A DNA stretch of 64,000 bases from Paenibacillus beijingensis (lineage in GTDB: Bacteria; Bacillota; Bacilli; Paenibacillales; Paenibacillaceae), in NCBI RefSeq assembly GCF_000961095.1, contig NZ_CP011058.1, forward strand, positions 5,410,001 through 5,474,000, given 5' to 3'. The stretch's first letter is position 1. Each line of letters begins with the position of its first letter. Positions 1 through 8,629 of the stretch are shown here, in pieces. The notes under the pieces are model-generated. The model did not search any database. It was given only the letters and a program-made list of their open reading frames with translations, and was not told the DNA's origin. Made by a program: the position numbers and the translations under genes.

Positions 1-2032
1 TTTGCGGCGCGCTCCCGCCGCCCGGCTGCGCATTTCCGCCGTCTTGCCGCCCATGCCCGACGCTCATCTGTGCATTTCCGCCGCCTTGCCGCTCATACCC
101 GACGCCAGGATCCGCGTGACCGCCTGGCGGCTGCGGACGCTGGGCGCTTCGCTGCGCATGCGCGTCTATCGGCTGTACACGACCGCCGGGCTCGGCGCTT
201 GCATCCGCCGAAACGGCTGCCTTATGGCCTGCGGATGCGGCCGACGCTTTACCGCCTTCAGCAGCGGCAGCTTCGTCATGAAGAGCCGCGGCTTGGTCCG
301 TCTTGCCGGCTTCCGGCCCGGGAACCGGCAGCTTCGGCGGCTGCGGAGCGGGAGGCAGCAGCGCCTCCAGCCGCGCCGCCCGCTCCCTCGCGTCCCTGTC
401 CAGTTCCTCCATCCTGCAGAGCGCCTCCGCCTGCGCACCGAGCTTCGCCAGCTCCGTCCGCGCCGCTTCCGCTGCCGCTTCGCTCCGCTTTGCCGCTTTC
501 GCGGCAATCGCCTCAAGCCGGTCGTAAGCCGCTCGCCGGTAATGCGCTTTCAGCCCGGCGGCAACGTCCCGGCAGTACGTCATCGTATACTCGTTTCCGA
601 AGACTGCGCCGGTGTTGACCCGCTCCAGGAGCCAATCCGGCGTTGGTCGCCAGGAAAACGATTGTTCAAGCTCGTGTTCGAACGATTCGTCCGCCGCCTG
701 TTCGGTTTCGGCCGCCCGGCGGATCAGATCCGTCAAATGCCAGACGACGGCCGCCTTCGTCTGCTCGGCCAGATCCGACCTAAACGCCTCCAGCCTGCGC
801 TGCTGTTCCGCCGCCGTCTTGGAGCCCGCGAACAAGAAACCGGTTTTGAACCCCGGCTTGCGGCTCTCCAGGAAGGAATGGGCCAGATCGCGGGTCGCTG
901 CCGGCACAACGTTGGCATTGTCAAGCGTTTGCGTAACTTCCTCGCGCATGCTTGTCTCCCATATGTGCGGCCATGATTCCAGCTCGGCAATGCGCGCGCG
1001 GAGCGCTTCCATTTCCGAAGCGATGCGGCCGGCCGCATCGATGCCTCCGGCTGCTTCCATATACTGCCGGCGGAGCTCCTGCTCCGCTTCTTCCTGCCGT
1101 TTCAAAAACTGTGCGCCCAAATGGCGGACAGAAGCGTATACGCTGCAGCGGCCCAATTGTTCCCGCTCCTCCGCAAGCTCGCCCAGCAGGCTCTCCAGCT
1201 GCTCCCGCTGATTGTGCGGATGATCCGGCTGCCGCAGCGATAAATACATAATGCCGCTCGGCTCAAGACTCCAGTTGCGGAACGCCTTCTCAACACTGCG
1301 CCGGTACTGCGCAAAAGAAAGCTCGCGCTCTCGGTGCTTATCGATTTGATTGACGATGAGATAAAGCGGCTTGCCCCAATCTTTCAGCCGCTTCGCAAAC
1401 GCAAAGTTGATTTCCGACTGGACGTGGTTGTAATCCATCACATAAAAAACGACGTCCGCCAAGTGAAGAGCGGATTCCGTCGCCAGCCGGTGCGCGTCGT
1501 CCGTCGAATCGATGCCCGGCGTATCGAGCAGAACCGTATGACTGCCGAGCACCGGCGCCGGATAGACAATGTCGACCGTTAAAAACTGCTCCCCGTCCTT
1601 GCAGTAATCATCCAGCCGCTGCGGAGGCGCTTCAAACGATTCCACATTGCCGCTGCGCAGCGCGGTGACGACCGCCCTCGCAGGCTCGCCGCCGCGAATG
1701 GAGACGACGTTCGCACTTGTCGGGATCGGACTGGAAGGGAGAAGGTCGGCTCCGCAGAGCGAGTTTACAAGCGTCGATTTGCCCGCCGAAAAATGACCGC
1801 AAAACGCGACCGTCAGCTTTTTTTCCAGCAGCTTCTTCGCAAGTTCAGCCACACGGGCCGCATCCGCGCCGTATCCCGCCTGCTCCATCCAATCCATAGC
1901 GGCCTCCAGCGCCCCCAACAGCCGGTGATCCGCTTCACCCGCCGAACGCTTAAGAGCGGCGAATTCTTCGTCCTGATCTGCAGGTCCTCCAGCCGCATGC
2001 TGCATTTGGTTCCGGTCCGTCAATCCTCTCAT
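1..2032 (-). CDS. Dynamin-like GTPase (DynA/YpbR type), C-terminus beyond window
   Basis: A continuous minus-strand reading frame of 677 codons starts at ATG 2032, with AGGAGAG six bases upstream, and leaves the window without a stop. The GTPase motifs are clear: P-loop GHFSAGKST at about residues 79-87, G3 motif LLDTPG with Asp at about 170, and G4 NQID at about 228. A long helical, charged region follows, as in bacterial dynamin-like proteins, which act in membrane fusion and envelope stress. From about residue 560 the chain becomes Ala/Pro/Gly rich and carries a 14-residue repeat (VGYERQGGGNAQMS, then VGHGRQDGGNAQ). Bacillus DynA is a tandem fusion of two dynamin units, so a second GTPase unit may lie beyond the window edge. 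The family call is firm; full length and function are not visible. Confidence 0.88.
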   Translation of the reverse strand, partial: MRGLTDRNQMQHAAGGPADQDEEFAALKRSAGEADHRLLGALEAAMDWMEQAGYGADAARVAELAKKLLEKKLTVAFCGHFSAGKSTLVNSLCGADLLPSSPIPTSANVVSIRGGEPARAVVTALRSGNVESFEAPPQRLDDYCKDGEQFLTVDIVYPAPVLGSHTVLLDTPGIDSTDDAHRLATESALHLADVVFYVMDYNHVQSEINFAFAKRLKDWGKPLYLIVNQIDKHRERELSFAQYRRSVEKAFRNWSLEPSGIMYLSLRQPDHPHNQREQLESLLGELAEEREQLGRCSVYASVRHLGAQFLKRQEEAEQELRRQYMEAAGGIDAAGRIASEMEALRARIAELESWPHIWETSMREEVTQTLDNANVVPAATRDLAHSFLESRKPGFKTGFLFAGSKTAAEQQRRLEAFRSDLAEQTKAAVVWHLTDLIRRAAETEQAADESFEHELEQSFSWRPTPDWLLERVNTGAVFGNEYTMTYCRDVAAGLKAHYRRAAYDRLEAIAAKAAKRSEAAAEAARTELAKLGAQAEALCRMEELDRDARERAARLEALLPPAPQPPKLPVPGPEAGKTDQAAALHDEAAAAEGGKASAASAGHKAAVSADASAEPGGRVQPIDAHAQRSAQRPQPPGGHADPGVGYERQGGGNAQMSVGHGRQDGGNAQPGGGSAPQ

Positions 2033-2177
2033 CGCAATCTCTCCTATGTAAAAAGTGATGCCCCAAATCAACACGGCCGCCCTTGCTAAAGGACGGCCAA
2101 CGAAAGGAAATCATATTGAAAGACGGTGCTAAAGGCGCTGCAGCGCTGCAAAGATTCAGCTGAAGGTTGCCGTTTCG

Positions 2178-2453
2178 TTATACCGCCGGAGCTTCTTCTT
2201 CCACAGGAAGGCAAATTTCAAATACGTTGCCGTGCTGCAAAATCGTAATGTTGCGTTCTTTTTCTCTCATGACGACAACTTCCGGTTTCACGCGCATCCG
2301 TTCGATGTATTGATCCGGAAGATCGCCCGAACCGCTTACCGTAATGCCTTCAATGACCAAATCTTCGTTTTCTCCCGGAGGCGATTCCAGCACCTGCTCA
2401 AAAATGTCCGAAAAAAGCTCGAAATTGTTCGTAAATACGGAAATGCATTTCAT
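2178..2453 (-). CDS. Small conserved-looking protein of unknown function (91 aa)
   Basis: This 91-residue cytoplasmic protein begins MKCISVFTNNFELFSDIFEQ and is rich in acidic residues, with no signal peptide or membrane segment. ATG 2453 is preferred over the two upstream Met codons because AGGA lies about nine bases before it, whereas it almost touches the first one. The gene is 12 bases downstream of nth and 145 bases upstream of the dynamin-like gene, all on the same strand, so it may be cotranscribed with nth. Similar short proteins in Paenibacillus are, from memory, sometimes labelled NAD/NADP transhydrogenase alpha subunit. Nothing in the sequence supports an enzyme, because there is no Rossmann motif. 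Function unknown. Confidence 0.7.
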   Translation of the reverse strand: MKCISVFTNNFELFSDIFEQVLESPPGENEDLVIEGITVSGSGDLPDQYIERMRVKPEVVVMREKERNITILQHGNVFEICLPVEEEAPAV

Positions 2454-2465
2454 GTTCATCATCCT

Positions 2466-3155
2466 TCACTTCGCTATTTTTTGTTTTTTACTCGTCGTTT
2501 TGCGGGCAGCTGCCGGTTTCATTCGTCTTTGGCCTTCCTTGCATAAATCGAGCAGCGGGCAAATATCGCATTTCGGGCTCGCCGCCTTGCAATGATACCG
2601 GCCGAAAAAGATCAGGCGGTGATGCGTGAGCGTCCACTCTTCCTGCGGCACGAGCTTCATCAGCTTCTTCTCCACTTCAAGGACGGAGTCGTCCGCTTTC
2701 GCCAGGCCAAGCCGCTTGGATACGCGTTCGACATGCGTATCGACGGCAATTGCAGGGACGCCGAACGCATTGGAGACGACAACATTGGCCGTCTTGCGCC
2801 CGACGCCGGGCAGCTCGGTCAACATGCTATGCTCCCGCGGCACCTCTCCGTCATACTTCTCCAGCAAAATACGGCACAGCTTCTGTATGTTCGCCGCCTT
2901 GTTGCGGAACAAGCCGATCCGGCGGATATCCTGTTCCAGTTCTTCCTGCGGCACATTCAGATAATCTTCGGGCTTCTTGTATTTCTGAAAAAGCGAAGCC
3001 GTCACTTTGTTGACCGTTTCATCCGTACACTGCGCCGAAAGCAGCACCGCGATCGTCAGCTCGAACGGATTGCTGTGATTCAATTCGCAGTGCGCGTCCG
3101 GAAACATGTCGGCCAATACATCCAGAATGTGACGCGTCTTCTGTTTGGCGTTCAT
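2466..3155 (-). CDS. nth: Endonuclease III (DNA glycosylase/AP lyase)
   Basis: This base-excision repair enzyme removes oxidised pyrimidines and cleaves abasic sites. The 229-residue length is normal. The helix-hairpin-helix LPGVGRKTANVV is followed by VDTHVERVSKRLG, which holds the catalytic Asp; the catalytic Lys lies in the hairpin. The C-terminus ends in a C-x6-C-x2-C-x5-C iron-sulfur cluster motif (CKAASPKCDICPLLDLC). The start is set at ATG 3155 (MNAKQKTRH), after a GGGGAGAGG ribosome site, rather than a longer frame. In Bacillus nth follows dnaD; here dnaD lies 18 kb away. Thirty bases upstream of the start lies a hairpin repeat also found before the yitT-type gene at 42649. Confidence 0.96.
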   Translation of the reverse strand: MNAKQKTRHILDVLADMFPDAHCELNHSNPFELTIAVLLSAQCTDETVNKVTASLFQKYKKPEDYLNVPQEELEQDIRRIGLFRNKAANIQKLCRILLEKYDGEVPREHSMLTELPGVGRKTANVVVSNAFGVPAIAVDTHVERVSKRLGLAKADDSVLEVEKKLMKLVPQEEWTLTHHRLIFFGRYHCKAASPKCDICPLLDLCKEGQRRMKPAAARKTTSKKQKIAK

Positions 3156-3174
3156 TGACCTCTCCCCTAAAGGT

Positions 3175-3240
3175 ATTGCCGGAGGCAAAACCACTTCGTA
3201 AGCATAAGCTCAGTTTTGCGACTGCAAAATCCGCTTCGTA
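3175..3240 (-). repeat. Hairpin leader repeat upstream of nth (copy 1)
   Basis: Read on the minus strand, this stretch holds GCTTATGCTTACGAAGTGG followed by TTTTGCCTCCGGCAA, and ends 20 bases before the nth start. The same block of about 50 bases, with about four mismatches, lies at 42584-42633 at nearly the same distance from the yitT-type start and in the same orientation to it. Just upstream is a second, diverged unit (GCTTACGAAGCGG, then TTTTGCAGTCGCAAAAC), so the element is partly tandem. Arms near 3185-3192 and 3213-3219 can pair. Confidence 0.7.
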
Positions 3241-3320
3241 AGCTTTCGCCTAAACACACTATCGTTCAAAGTGTAGCGAAAATTGTCACGCTTCGCAACC
3301 GTATTTCACCGCCATTGACG

Positions 3321-3344
3321 AAAAAAAACGGCCCGAATGGGCCG
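3321..3344 (-). terminator. Rho-independent terminator after the SLH-protein gene
   Basis: On the minus strand a perfect 6-bp stem CGGCCC/GGGCCG with an ATTC loop is followed by eight T residues. It lies about 30 bases after the stop of the gene at 3376 and ends the cell-surface operon. Confidence 0.9.
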
Positions 3345-3375
3345 CCCGTCAAAATGTATTCATATTTGCCGCTCT

Positions 3376-6156
3376 TTATTGCTTGGCTACTTCCACGATC
3401 GCGCCGTTTAACTTGTAGATCACAAGCGCATCGCCTTCCCGCAGATCGGAGACCGAAACGGCTGCGCCGCTGCGGGTAATAAGCGTACTCGTCGTCAATT
3501 GGTAGGTGTAGTCCGTATCGGATATATTTTTCCGCTTCGTAATAATCTGATTCAGCGCCGCGTCGTATCTCCAAAACGTTCGGGCCGTGCCTGCGCTTAC
3601 CGTAACGACGACCGCGCCCTCCGCGTTTTTCTTCACTTCTGCGCGATCGCCCGGGGCCAGCACCGCAGCCGAGGAAGAGACCGACCCGTTCTTGATGATA
3701 CTGTAGCCGGTCCCGAGCTGTATCGTCGTGCTCCCGCCCCCGTAAATATCAAGCGAGACGGCGCCGGTAGAAAGCGAATTGATCCGTCCGGCCGTAACCG
3801 TAACCGTCGTCAGCGTTGCCGGCGTCGTGCCCGCAAACGTGACATTGACCGTTCCGCCCTGCTTCAAAGCGGACAGCGCGACTGCCGCTCCGCCGTCATC
3901 CTGCAGCTTCATATCCGAGGTTGAAAACTCGGTCACCTTGCCGTCCGCACCCTGCAGCCGGATTTTTTTCGCCTGCGTATCGACCGAGCCGATCGTGTAT
4001 TGAACCGGTTGAAAAACTTTCAGGACGTTCGCTTTTTCCTGGTTGGAGTCGAGCATAGCCGTAATGCGCGTTCCCGCCTTAATATCCGTCACTGCAGCGC
4101 CGGTTTTGCCCTGCCACTCGACAGTAGGGGAGCTGAGCGACAACGTCACCGAGCTGCCGTCTTCGAGCTGCATCGTCAGTTTTCCCGTTGCCGTGCTGAG
4201 CGCCGTAACCGTTCCGGTATACTGATGGACAAAATGAATGGCTATTGCATCGGTGCCGTTGTATGCGACCGAAATCCGGTGTCCCTGAGCGAGCAGCGAA
4301 CCTGCCGCTGCAAGCGGCAGCGTCGTGCCGTTGAAATCGAGCGCCGTCTTGTCCGTAAGCTGAAGGGCGAGCAGCGTGCCATCCGTTCCTTTGACGGTGA
4401 GCACTTTTGTGCCAGTTTCGTAACCGATAATTTGCGCTCCCGCCAGCGTTCCCACTTTGCGTCCTGTGACGGTCACCGCCGTCACTTTGCCGGTGTCGTC
4501 AACCGTCAGCTGCAGGCTGTCTTCCTTGTACAGGTCGTCCAGCGTAGCATTGTTCATGCCGCCGATCGTAACCATGACGGAATCCGAAAGAAACTTCGTT
4601 TCGGGACTGCCGTTCACGAGATAGGTGATCGTGCTGCTGTCTTTGCCGTAAAAAGCTCCGGAAACGGTACGCGCCGCCGCCGCTTTGACCGAAGCCGATA
4701 CGAGCTTACTGTTCTGAATTTTGTAAGCGATTGTGTCGCCCGCCTGCAGTCCGGAAAGATTGCCGAGCACGCGCCCGTCCCATCCGGTCAGAACGGCATC
4801 GGCGGATACGGACCAAGTCTGCTGCTTGTCGCCTTCGCCAAACGTGACGGTTCCGGCGGCGGCGTCGACTGATGCCACCTTCGCTTCGCCGCTCGTATTG
4901 ACGGGAGCCGACTTTACTTCGACGCTGAGCGTAACAGGCGTGGAGCGGAACGAATCCTGCGTTACAACAACGCTGCTGTCAACGGTCAGCGATGAAAAAG
5001 CAAGCGGCGCGCCTGAAGAATCTTTTACGCTCAAGCTTTCATCGTAAAAAATGGAGATCGGATCATTGCCGACCCACAGCCAAATTTTCTTCTCGGAAGG
5101 TACGATTTTCGATACCGTTCCTTCGAGCTGCTTCACCTGCGGGGCACTGTCGAGCTGTTCGGCGTAATAAGCGGTCGTGCCGCTGCCGATCAAGCGGATA
5201 TTCGTATACAGCGTCAGCTTGTCGGCGGTCACGGTTTTATCCGAGCCCGGCTGATACGATTTCGCGGCTTTGGACAGCGTAAAGGTCCGGCTCTCGCCGC
5301 CGGTGTATACCGTTACTTTATCTCCGCTGACGGCGGTCAATACGCCGTCGGTTTGGCCTGCAAACGTTACCGGGACATAAGCTTCCGCCCGGCTGAACAG
5401 CGTTGCGGCAGCCGCTCTCGTAACCGAAGCTTGCGGCTCAAATGTCTGTGCGGTCACACCGGTCACAAGCCCGAGCGAGACGGCGGCATTGATATATCCG
5501 ACATAGCCGATGCCGATTTTGCCCGCATCGGCGAAGCTTGACGGCTGGCCGGCAGCCGACGCCGCCGCGTCGGTTTTGCCGACGGAGCGTACGATGAGCT
5601 TCGTCATCCATTCGCGCGAAGCCGTTTTGCGGCCCCAGGCGTTGACGGCATCTGCTGCCGCCGCGCCATATTCGTCGGTTTGGTCGAGCAAGCCGAGCTG
5701 AAAGGCCAGCGCCACATATTTTTTATAGTAATTGTCAACGACAAACGATTCCGGAAAAATCACTTCCTGGCTGTTATCCACCGTCTTGTCCTTGCCGATA
5801 AAGCGCAGCGCCATCAGCACCGCTTCCTCCTGCGTCACGCCGGCGGACGGGCGGAACAGGCCGTTGTTGCCGATAATAATTTTCTGAAGCGACAATTTGG
5901 TAATGGCCTTCTCCGCCCAGTGGCCCGCTTTGACGTCGCCGAATACGATCGGTTCGGGGGCTCCGGAAGCGTCGGCGGTGCCTGCATCGTTCGCGAAAGA
6001 AGCGATTGCACTGCCGCCGTCCGCCGGCGCTGCCGTGCCGGCCGCGGCCGATGTATTTGTGCCGGACTGCGCAGCCGATGCGGCGCCGCCTCCGGTCAGA
6101 AGTGAGAAGGCGAGGACCCATACGAACGTTTTGTATCCTGAAGAAAATTGCGTCAT
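3376..6156 (-). CDS. S-layer homology (SLH) domain surface protein
   Basis: This exported protein of about 926 residues is probably anchored to pyruvylated secondary cell-wall polymer through its SLH repeats. A signal peptide (hydrophobic FVWVLAFSLL, then AASAAQ) is followed by an SLH motif at about residues 71-121 (FGDVKAGHWAEKAI), a weaker middle repeat, and another at about 200-255 ending in VTRAAAATLFSRAEAY. The remaining 650 residues are Thr/Ser/Val-rich beta-strand sequence with recurring KVTAVTV, KIVPSEKKIWLW and GTVTFGEG segments, consistent with stacked small beta domains of unknown role. ATG 6156 is chosen for its GGAGG site; a longer frame would overlap the preceding gene. It begins four bases before that lipoprotein gene's stop boundary, so the two are cotranscribed. 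Confidence 0.9.
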   Translation of the reverse strand: MTQFSSGYKTFVWVLAFSLLTGGGAASAAQSGTNTSAAAGTAAPADGGSAIASFANDAGTADASGAPEPIVFGDVKAGHWAEKAITKLSLQKIIIGNNGLFRPSAGVTQEEAVLMALRFIGKDKTVDNSQEVIFPESFVVDNYYKKYVALAFQLGLLDQTDEYGAAAADAVNAWGRKTASREWMTKLIVRSVGKTDAAASAAGQPSSFADAGKIGIGYVGYINAAVSLGLVTGVTAQTFEPQASVTRAAAATLFSRAEAYVPVTFAGQTDGVLTAVSGDKVTVYTGGESRTFTLSKAAKSYQPGSDKTVTADKLTLYTNIRLIGSGTTAYYAEQLDSAPQVKQLEGTVSKIVPSEKKIWLWVGNDPISIFYDESLSVKDSSGAPLAFSSLTVDSSVVVTQDSFRSTPVTLSVEVKSAPVNTSGEAKVASVDAAAGTVTFGEGDKQQTWSVSADAVLTGWDGRVLGNLSGLQAGDTIAYKIQNSKLVSASVKAAAARTVSGAFYGKDSSTITYLVNGSPETKFLSDSVMVTIGGMNNATLDDLYKEDSLQLTVDDTGKVTAVTVTGRKVGTLAGAQIIGYETGTKVLTVKGTDGTLLALQLTDKTALDFNGTTLPLAAAGSLLAQGHRISVAYNGTDAIAIHFVHQYTGTVTALSTATGKLTMQLEDGSSVTLSLSSPTVEWQGKTGAAVTDIKAGTRITAMLDSNQEKANVLKVFQPVQYTIGSVDTQAKKIRLQGADGKVTEFSTSDMKLQDDGGAAVALSALKQGGTVNVTFAGTTPATLTTVTVTAGRINSLSTGAVSLDIYGGGSTTIQLGTGYSIIKNGSVSSSAAVLAPGDRAEVKKNAEGAVVVTVSAGTARTFWRYDAALNQIITKRKNISDTDYTYQLTTSTLITRSGAAVSVSDLREGDALVIYKLNGAIVEVAKQ

Positions 6157-6160
6157 CTTA

Positions 6161-6865
6161 TTATTGTCCTCCGCTTCTTGTAATAGGGTGTTCCAGGTCA
6201 AGATGACCCATCAGGCTGTCGACGGCCTTGCCGTCCACCAAAATATCGATCGATTTAATTTCAGCGAACTGAAAGAGTGTCTTCTGAATGGATTCCAGCG
6301 CAAGCTCTTCTCCGGGCGCGCCGAGACGGGACGTCTCCGGCAGCGTAATGTCGGCTGTCACCGCCCCGTCCTTAACGGTCACCCCGTTAAATTTCACTCC
6401 GCTCCAAAGTGCGGTCTTGCCGTTTTCTTTGGCGGCGGCGAGCGCCTCAAGCGCCGCCTTGATTTTGGATTCCTCCGTCGTATAGCCGATTTCCGCTTTA
6501 AGCGGATACAGCTTCTCCAAATTGGCATCGGTCATATAGATATCAATCGTTTGTTTCGTCTGCGGTTGCGTCGTACCGGTGCCGGCTGCCGTGTTCGGCT
6601 GGCTGCCGCCGCCCGTTGCGGAGCCGGTTCCGCCTGCCGCGGAGCTGCCGCCGCCCGTGCCGCTGCTGCCGGTCGTGCCGCCGGCACCTGCCGCGGAGCT
6701 CCCTTTCTCGGGAGACAATGCGGAAGAACCGGTGCCGTTTCCGCTCACGGCGGACGTATCCGCTTCATTGCCGCCGGCAGTCTCTTTGCTGCCGCAGGAA
6801 GCAGCTGTCATCACAATCGCTGCCGCCATCCCAAATAAAGCTGCTTTCTTCCAAGCTTTTTTCAT
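6161..6865 (-). CDS. GerMN-domain lipoprotein
   Basis: This 234-residue lipoprotein has a Lys-rich signal peptide and lipobox TAASC, predicting lipidation at about Cys24. A low-complexity linker of Gly, Ser, Ala and Thr (about residues 28-105) leads to one C-terminal GerMN-like domain starting QTIDIYMTDANLEKLYPLKA and ending near EIKSIDILVDGKAVDSLMGH. Bacillus GerM, which carries two such domains, acts in spore cortex and envelope function; whether this single-domain form does the same is inference. It sits between a peptidoglycan amidase and an SLH protein on one transcript, suggesting cell-wall remodelling. AAGGGGG precedes the ATG. Confidence 0.88.
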   Translation of the reverse strand: MKKAWKKAALFGMAAAIVMTAASCGSKETAGGNEADTSAVSGNGTGSSALSPEKGSSAAGAGGTTGSSGTGGGSSAAGGTGSATGGGSQPNTAAGTGTTQPQTKQTIDIYMTDANLEKLYPLKAEIGYTTEESKIKAALEALAAAKENGKTALWSGVKFNGVTVKDGAVTADITLPETSRLGAPGEELALESIQKTLFQFAEIKSIDILVDGKAVDSLMGHLDLEHPITRSGGQ

Positions 6866-6882
6866 CCGCCGATTCCCCCTTG

Positions 6883-8433
6883 TTATGAAAGCTGCAGGTA
6901 TTCTTTAATACCCGCTACAATAGCTGCCGCGATCTCCTGCTGTTTACTTTCGCTGAACATGACGGCTTCGTCGGTTCTGTTAGTCAGAAAGCCTGTTTCA
7001 AGCAGTACGGACGGCATCGTTGTTTTCTTGACCACGACAAAACCTGCGGTTCGGACGCTGCGGTCCGGCAGCCCTGCCGCTTCAAGCACTTTCTTATGGA
7101 TGATTTCCGCAAGCGCCTTGCTCTTGGCGCTGTAATAGTACGTTTCCGTTCCCGATGCCGGCGAGCCCGGAAGCGCATTGCCGTGAAGCGATATAAATAA
7201 GTCCGCCTGGAGATCGTTGGCAAAAGTCGCCCGGTCGTTCAGCTCCAGGAACGTGTCGTCCGAACGGGTCATATATGGCGCAATCCGCTGCTCATTTTTC
7301 AATAGATCATTCACTTTAAGGGCCAGAGAGAGATTGAAATCTTTTTCTTTTCTCCCTGAAACGCTGGTGGCGCCCGGGTCCTGACTGCCATGTCCGGCAT
7401 CGATGACGACTTTGAAAATTTTGCTGCCGTCAGGCGCAGTGCTCACCGGCGGCACGGCCTGATCGGGACCGAGCAGGCTGAGCTGCAGAATGCCGTCGCC
7501 TTGCGTAAAGCTGTGCTGCGTCTTCGCCGACAGATCCCATACGACTCTTACCGTGGACGGCTTGTCCGAATAGAAAGAAAATCTGATTTTCGATAAGGTC
7601 GGATGCGTATCGACGACCAGCTCTCCCATCCTTGAAGTCAAGGACGGAAAAGCGGGTGTAAACCCGTCTGCGAATGCCGAATAAGGCAGATCCAGCATAA
7701 TCCGATCGGGACCTGTGAGCACGGTCGGCTGTACACCGTTCATCGTTCCGTCGAAGCGGATCGTCGTCGTGCCAAGCCCGTCGAATTCAATGCCTTTCAC
7801 AAAAGCAGTCGCATCGGCCGGCGGTGTTGCCGTTGCCGGCGCATCCACCGGCGGGGTTACCGTTCCCGGCACATCCACCGGGGGCGTTTCCGCTGCCGGC
7901 GCACCGCTGCCGGTTCCGCTGTCCCCGCCCGCATTTCCGCTTGCGTCACCTCCGCCGGAGCTGCCGTCGTCCACCGGAGCCGGCTCCGGCTGGTAAACAT
8001 AAACGGAATTGGCCGGTTTATCATAATAAATTTCCAGACCCATGTTCTCGCTCACGAAACGGAGCGGAACCATCGTCACGCTTTTATATGTTTTGTCGTT
8101 AAAAATTTGTGCGGGAGCCGACATCGCCATTTGCTGCCCGTTGACTTCCGCGGTTTTGCCGCCTATGACAAGGTTGATCAGGTTTAGTTCGTTATGTATT
8201 CCTACCGTCTTGCTTTTTTGATCCCAACTGACATCGAAACCCATTCCTTCCGCGACCGTGCGGATCGGCACGAACGTCGTGCCCTTCACGATTTTGGGCG
8301 GATTGCCGGAGGAGACCATCTGCTTTCCGTTCAAATACAACTTCGGGACATCATTTACAGCTGCGTACGAAACCGCCGCAAAGAGCGAGATCAACACCGT
8401 CATGAACAACAACATGCATACAAACTTCTTCAT
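6883..8433 (-). CDS. N-acetylmuramoyl-L-alanine amidase with stalk and AMIN domains
   Basis: This exported zinc amidase cleaves the bond between MurNAc and the stem peptide. A signal peptide (residues 1-24) is followed by a copper-amine-oxidase-N-like stalk domain (about 28-150, with FVPIRTVAEGMGFDVSWD and MVPLRFVSENMGLEIYYD), a Gly/Pro/Thr spacer with near-repeats TPPVD, an AMIN-like domain (about 210-320) and a C-terminal Amidase_3 domain (about 335-516). Zinc and catalytic motifs are visible: DAGHG, the Glu of GRKEKDFN, SLHGN, and LLETGF. The stalk and AMIN domains probably position it on peptidoglycan. It is the first gene of the operon with the GerMN lipoprotein and the SLH protein; GAGGTGAAAG precedes its ATG. 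Confidence 0.93.
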   Translation of the reverse strand: MKKFVCMLLFMTVLISLFAAVSYAAVNDVPKLYLNGKQMVSSGNPPKIVKGTTFVPIRTVAEGMGFDVSWDQKSKTVGIHNELNLINLVIGGKTAEVNGQQMAMSAPAQIFNDKTYKSVTMVPLRFVSENMGLEIYYDKPANSVYVYQPEPAPVDDGSSGGGDASGNAGGDSGTGSGAPAAETPPVDVPGTVTPPVDAPATATPPADATAFVKGIEFDGLGTTTIRFDGTMNGVQPTVLTGPDRIMLDLPYSAFADGFTPAFPSLTSRMGELVVDTHPTLSKIRFSFYSDKPSTVRVVWDLSAKTQHSFTQGDGILQLSLLGPDQAVPPVSTAPDGSKIFKVVIDAGHGSQDPGATSVSGRKEKDFNLSLALKVNDLLKNEQRIAPYMTRSDDTFLELNDRATFANDLQADLFISLHGNALPGSPASGTETYYYSAKSKALAEIIHKKVLEAAGLPDRSVRTAGFVVVKKTTMPSVLLETGFLTNRTDEAVMFSESKQQEIAAAIVAGIKEYLQLS

Positions 8434-8570
8434 CTTTCACCTCGATGTTGGAATAGCCCACACCAAGCTGCTTTCGCCAATCGATATGGTGTTCGTTTTT
8501 ATTGCCGAAAAGCTGCAAACAGCGGACAAAAAGATAGACGCATTTTGACAGAAAAAGTTGCGAGAAGAGG

Positions 8571-8611
8571 AAAAAAGAGGAGAGCCTTTCTTAGGAAGGC
8601 GTCCCCTCTTT
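8571..8611 (-). terminator. Rho-independent terminator after leuD
   Basis: The minus strand folds AGAGGGGACGCCTTC against the matching arm GAAAGGCTCTCCTCT and ends in six T residues. It lies about 20 bases after the leuD stop and ends leuCD. Confidence 0.85.
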
Positions 8612-8629
8612 CACGAATCTGCGAAGCTA

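Noticed and set aside
2..976. Plus-strand Arg-rich open frame at the window start
   Set aside because: It lies opposite the dynamin-like gene, whose P-loop and DTPG motifs show the minus strand is coding.
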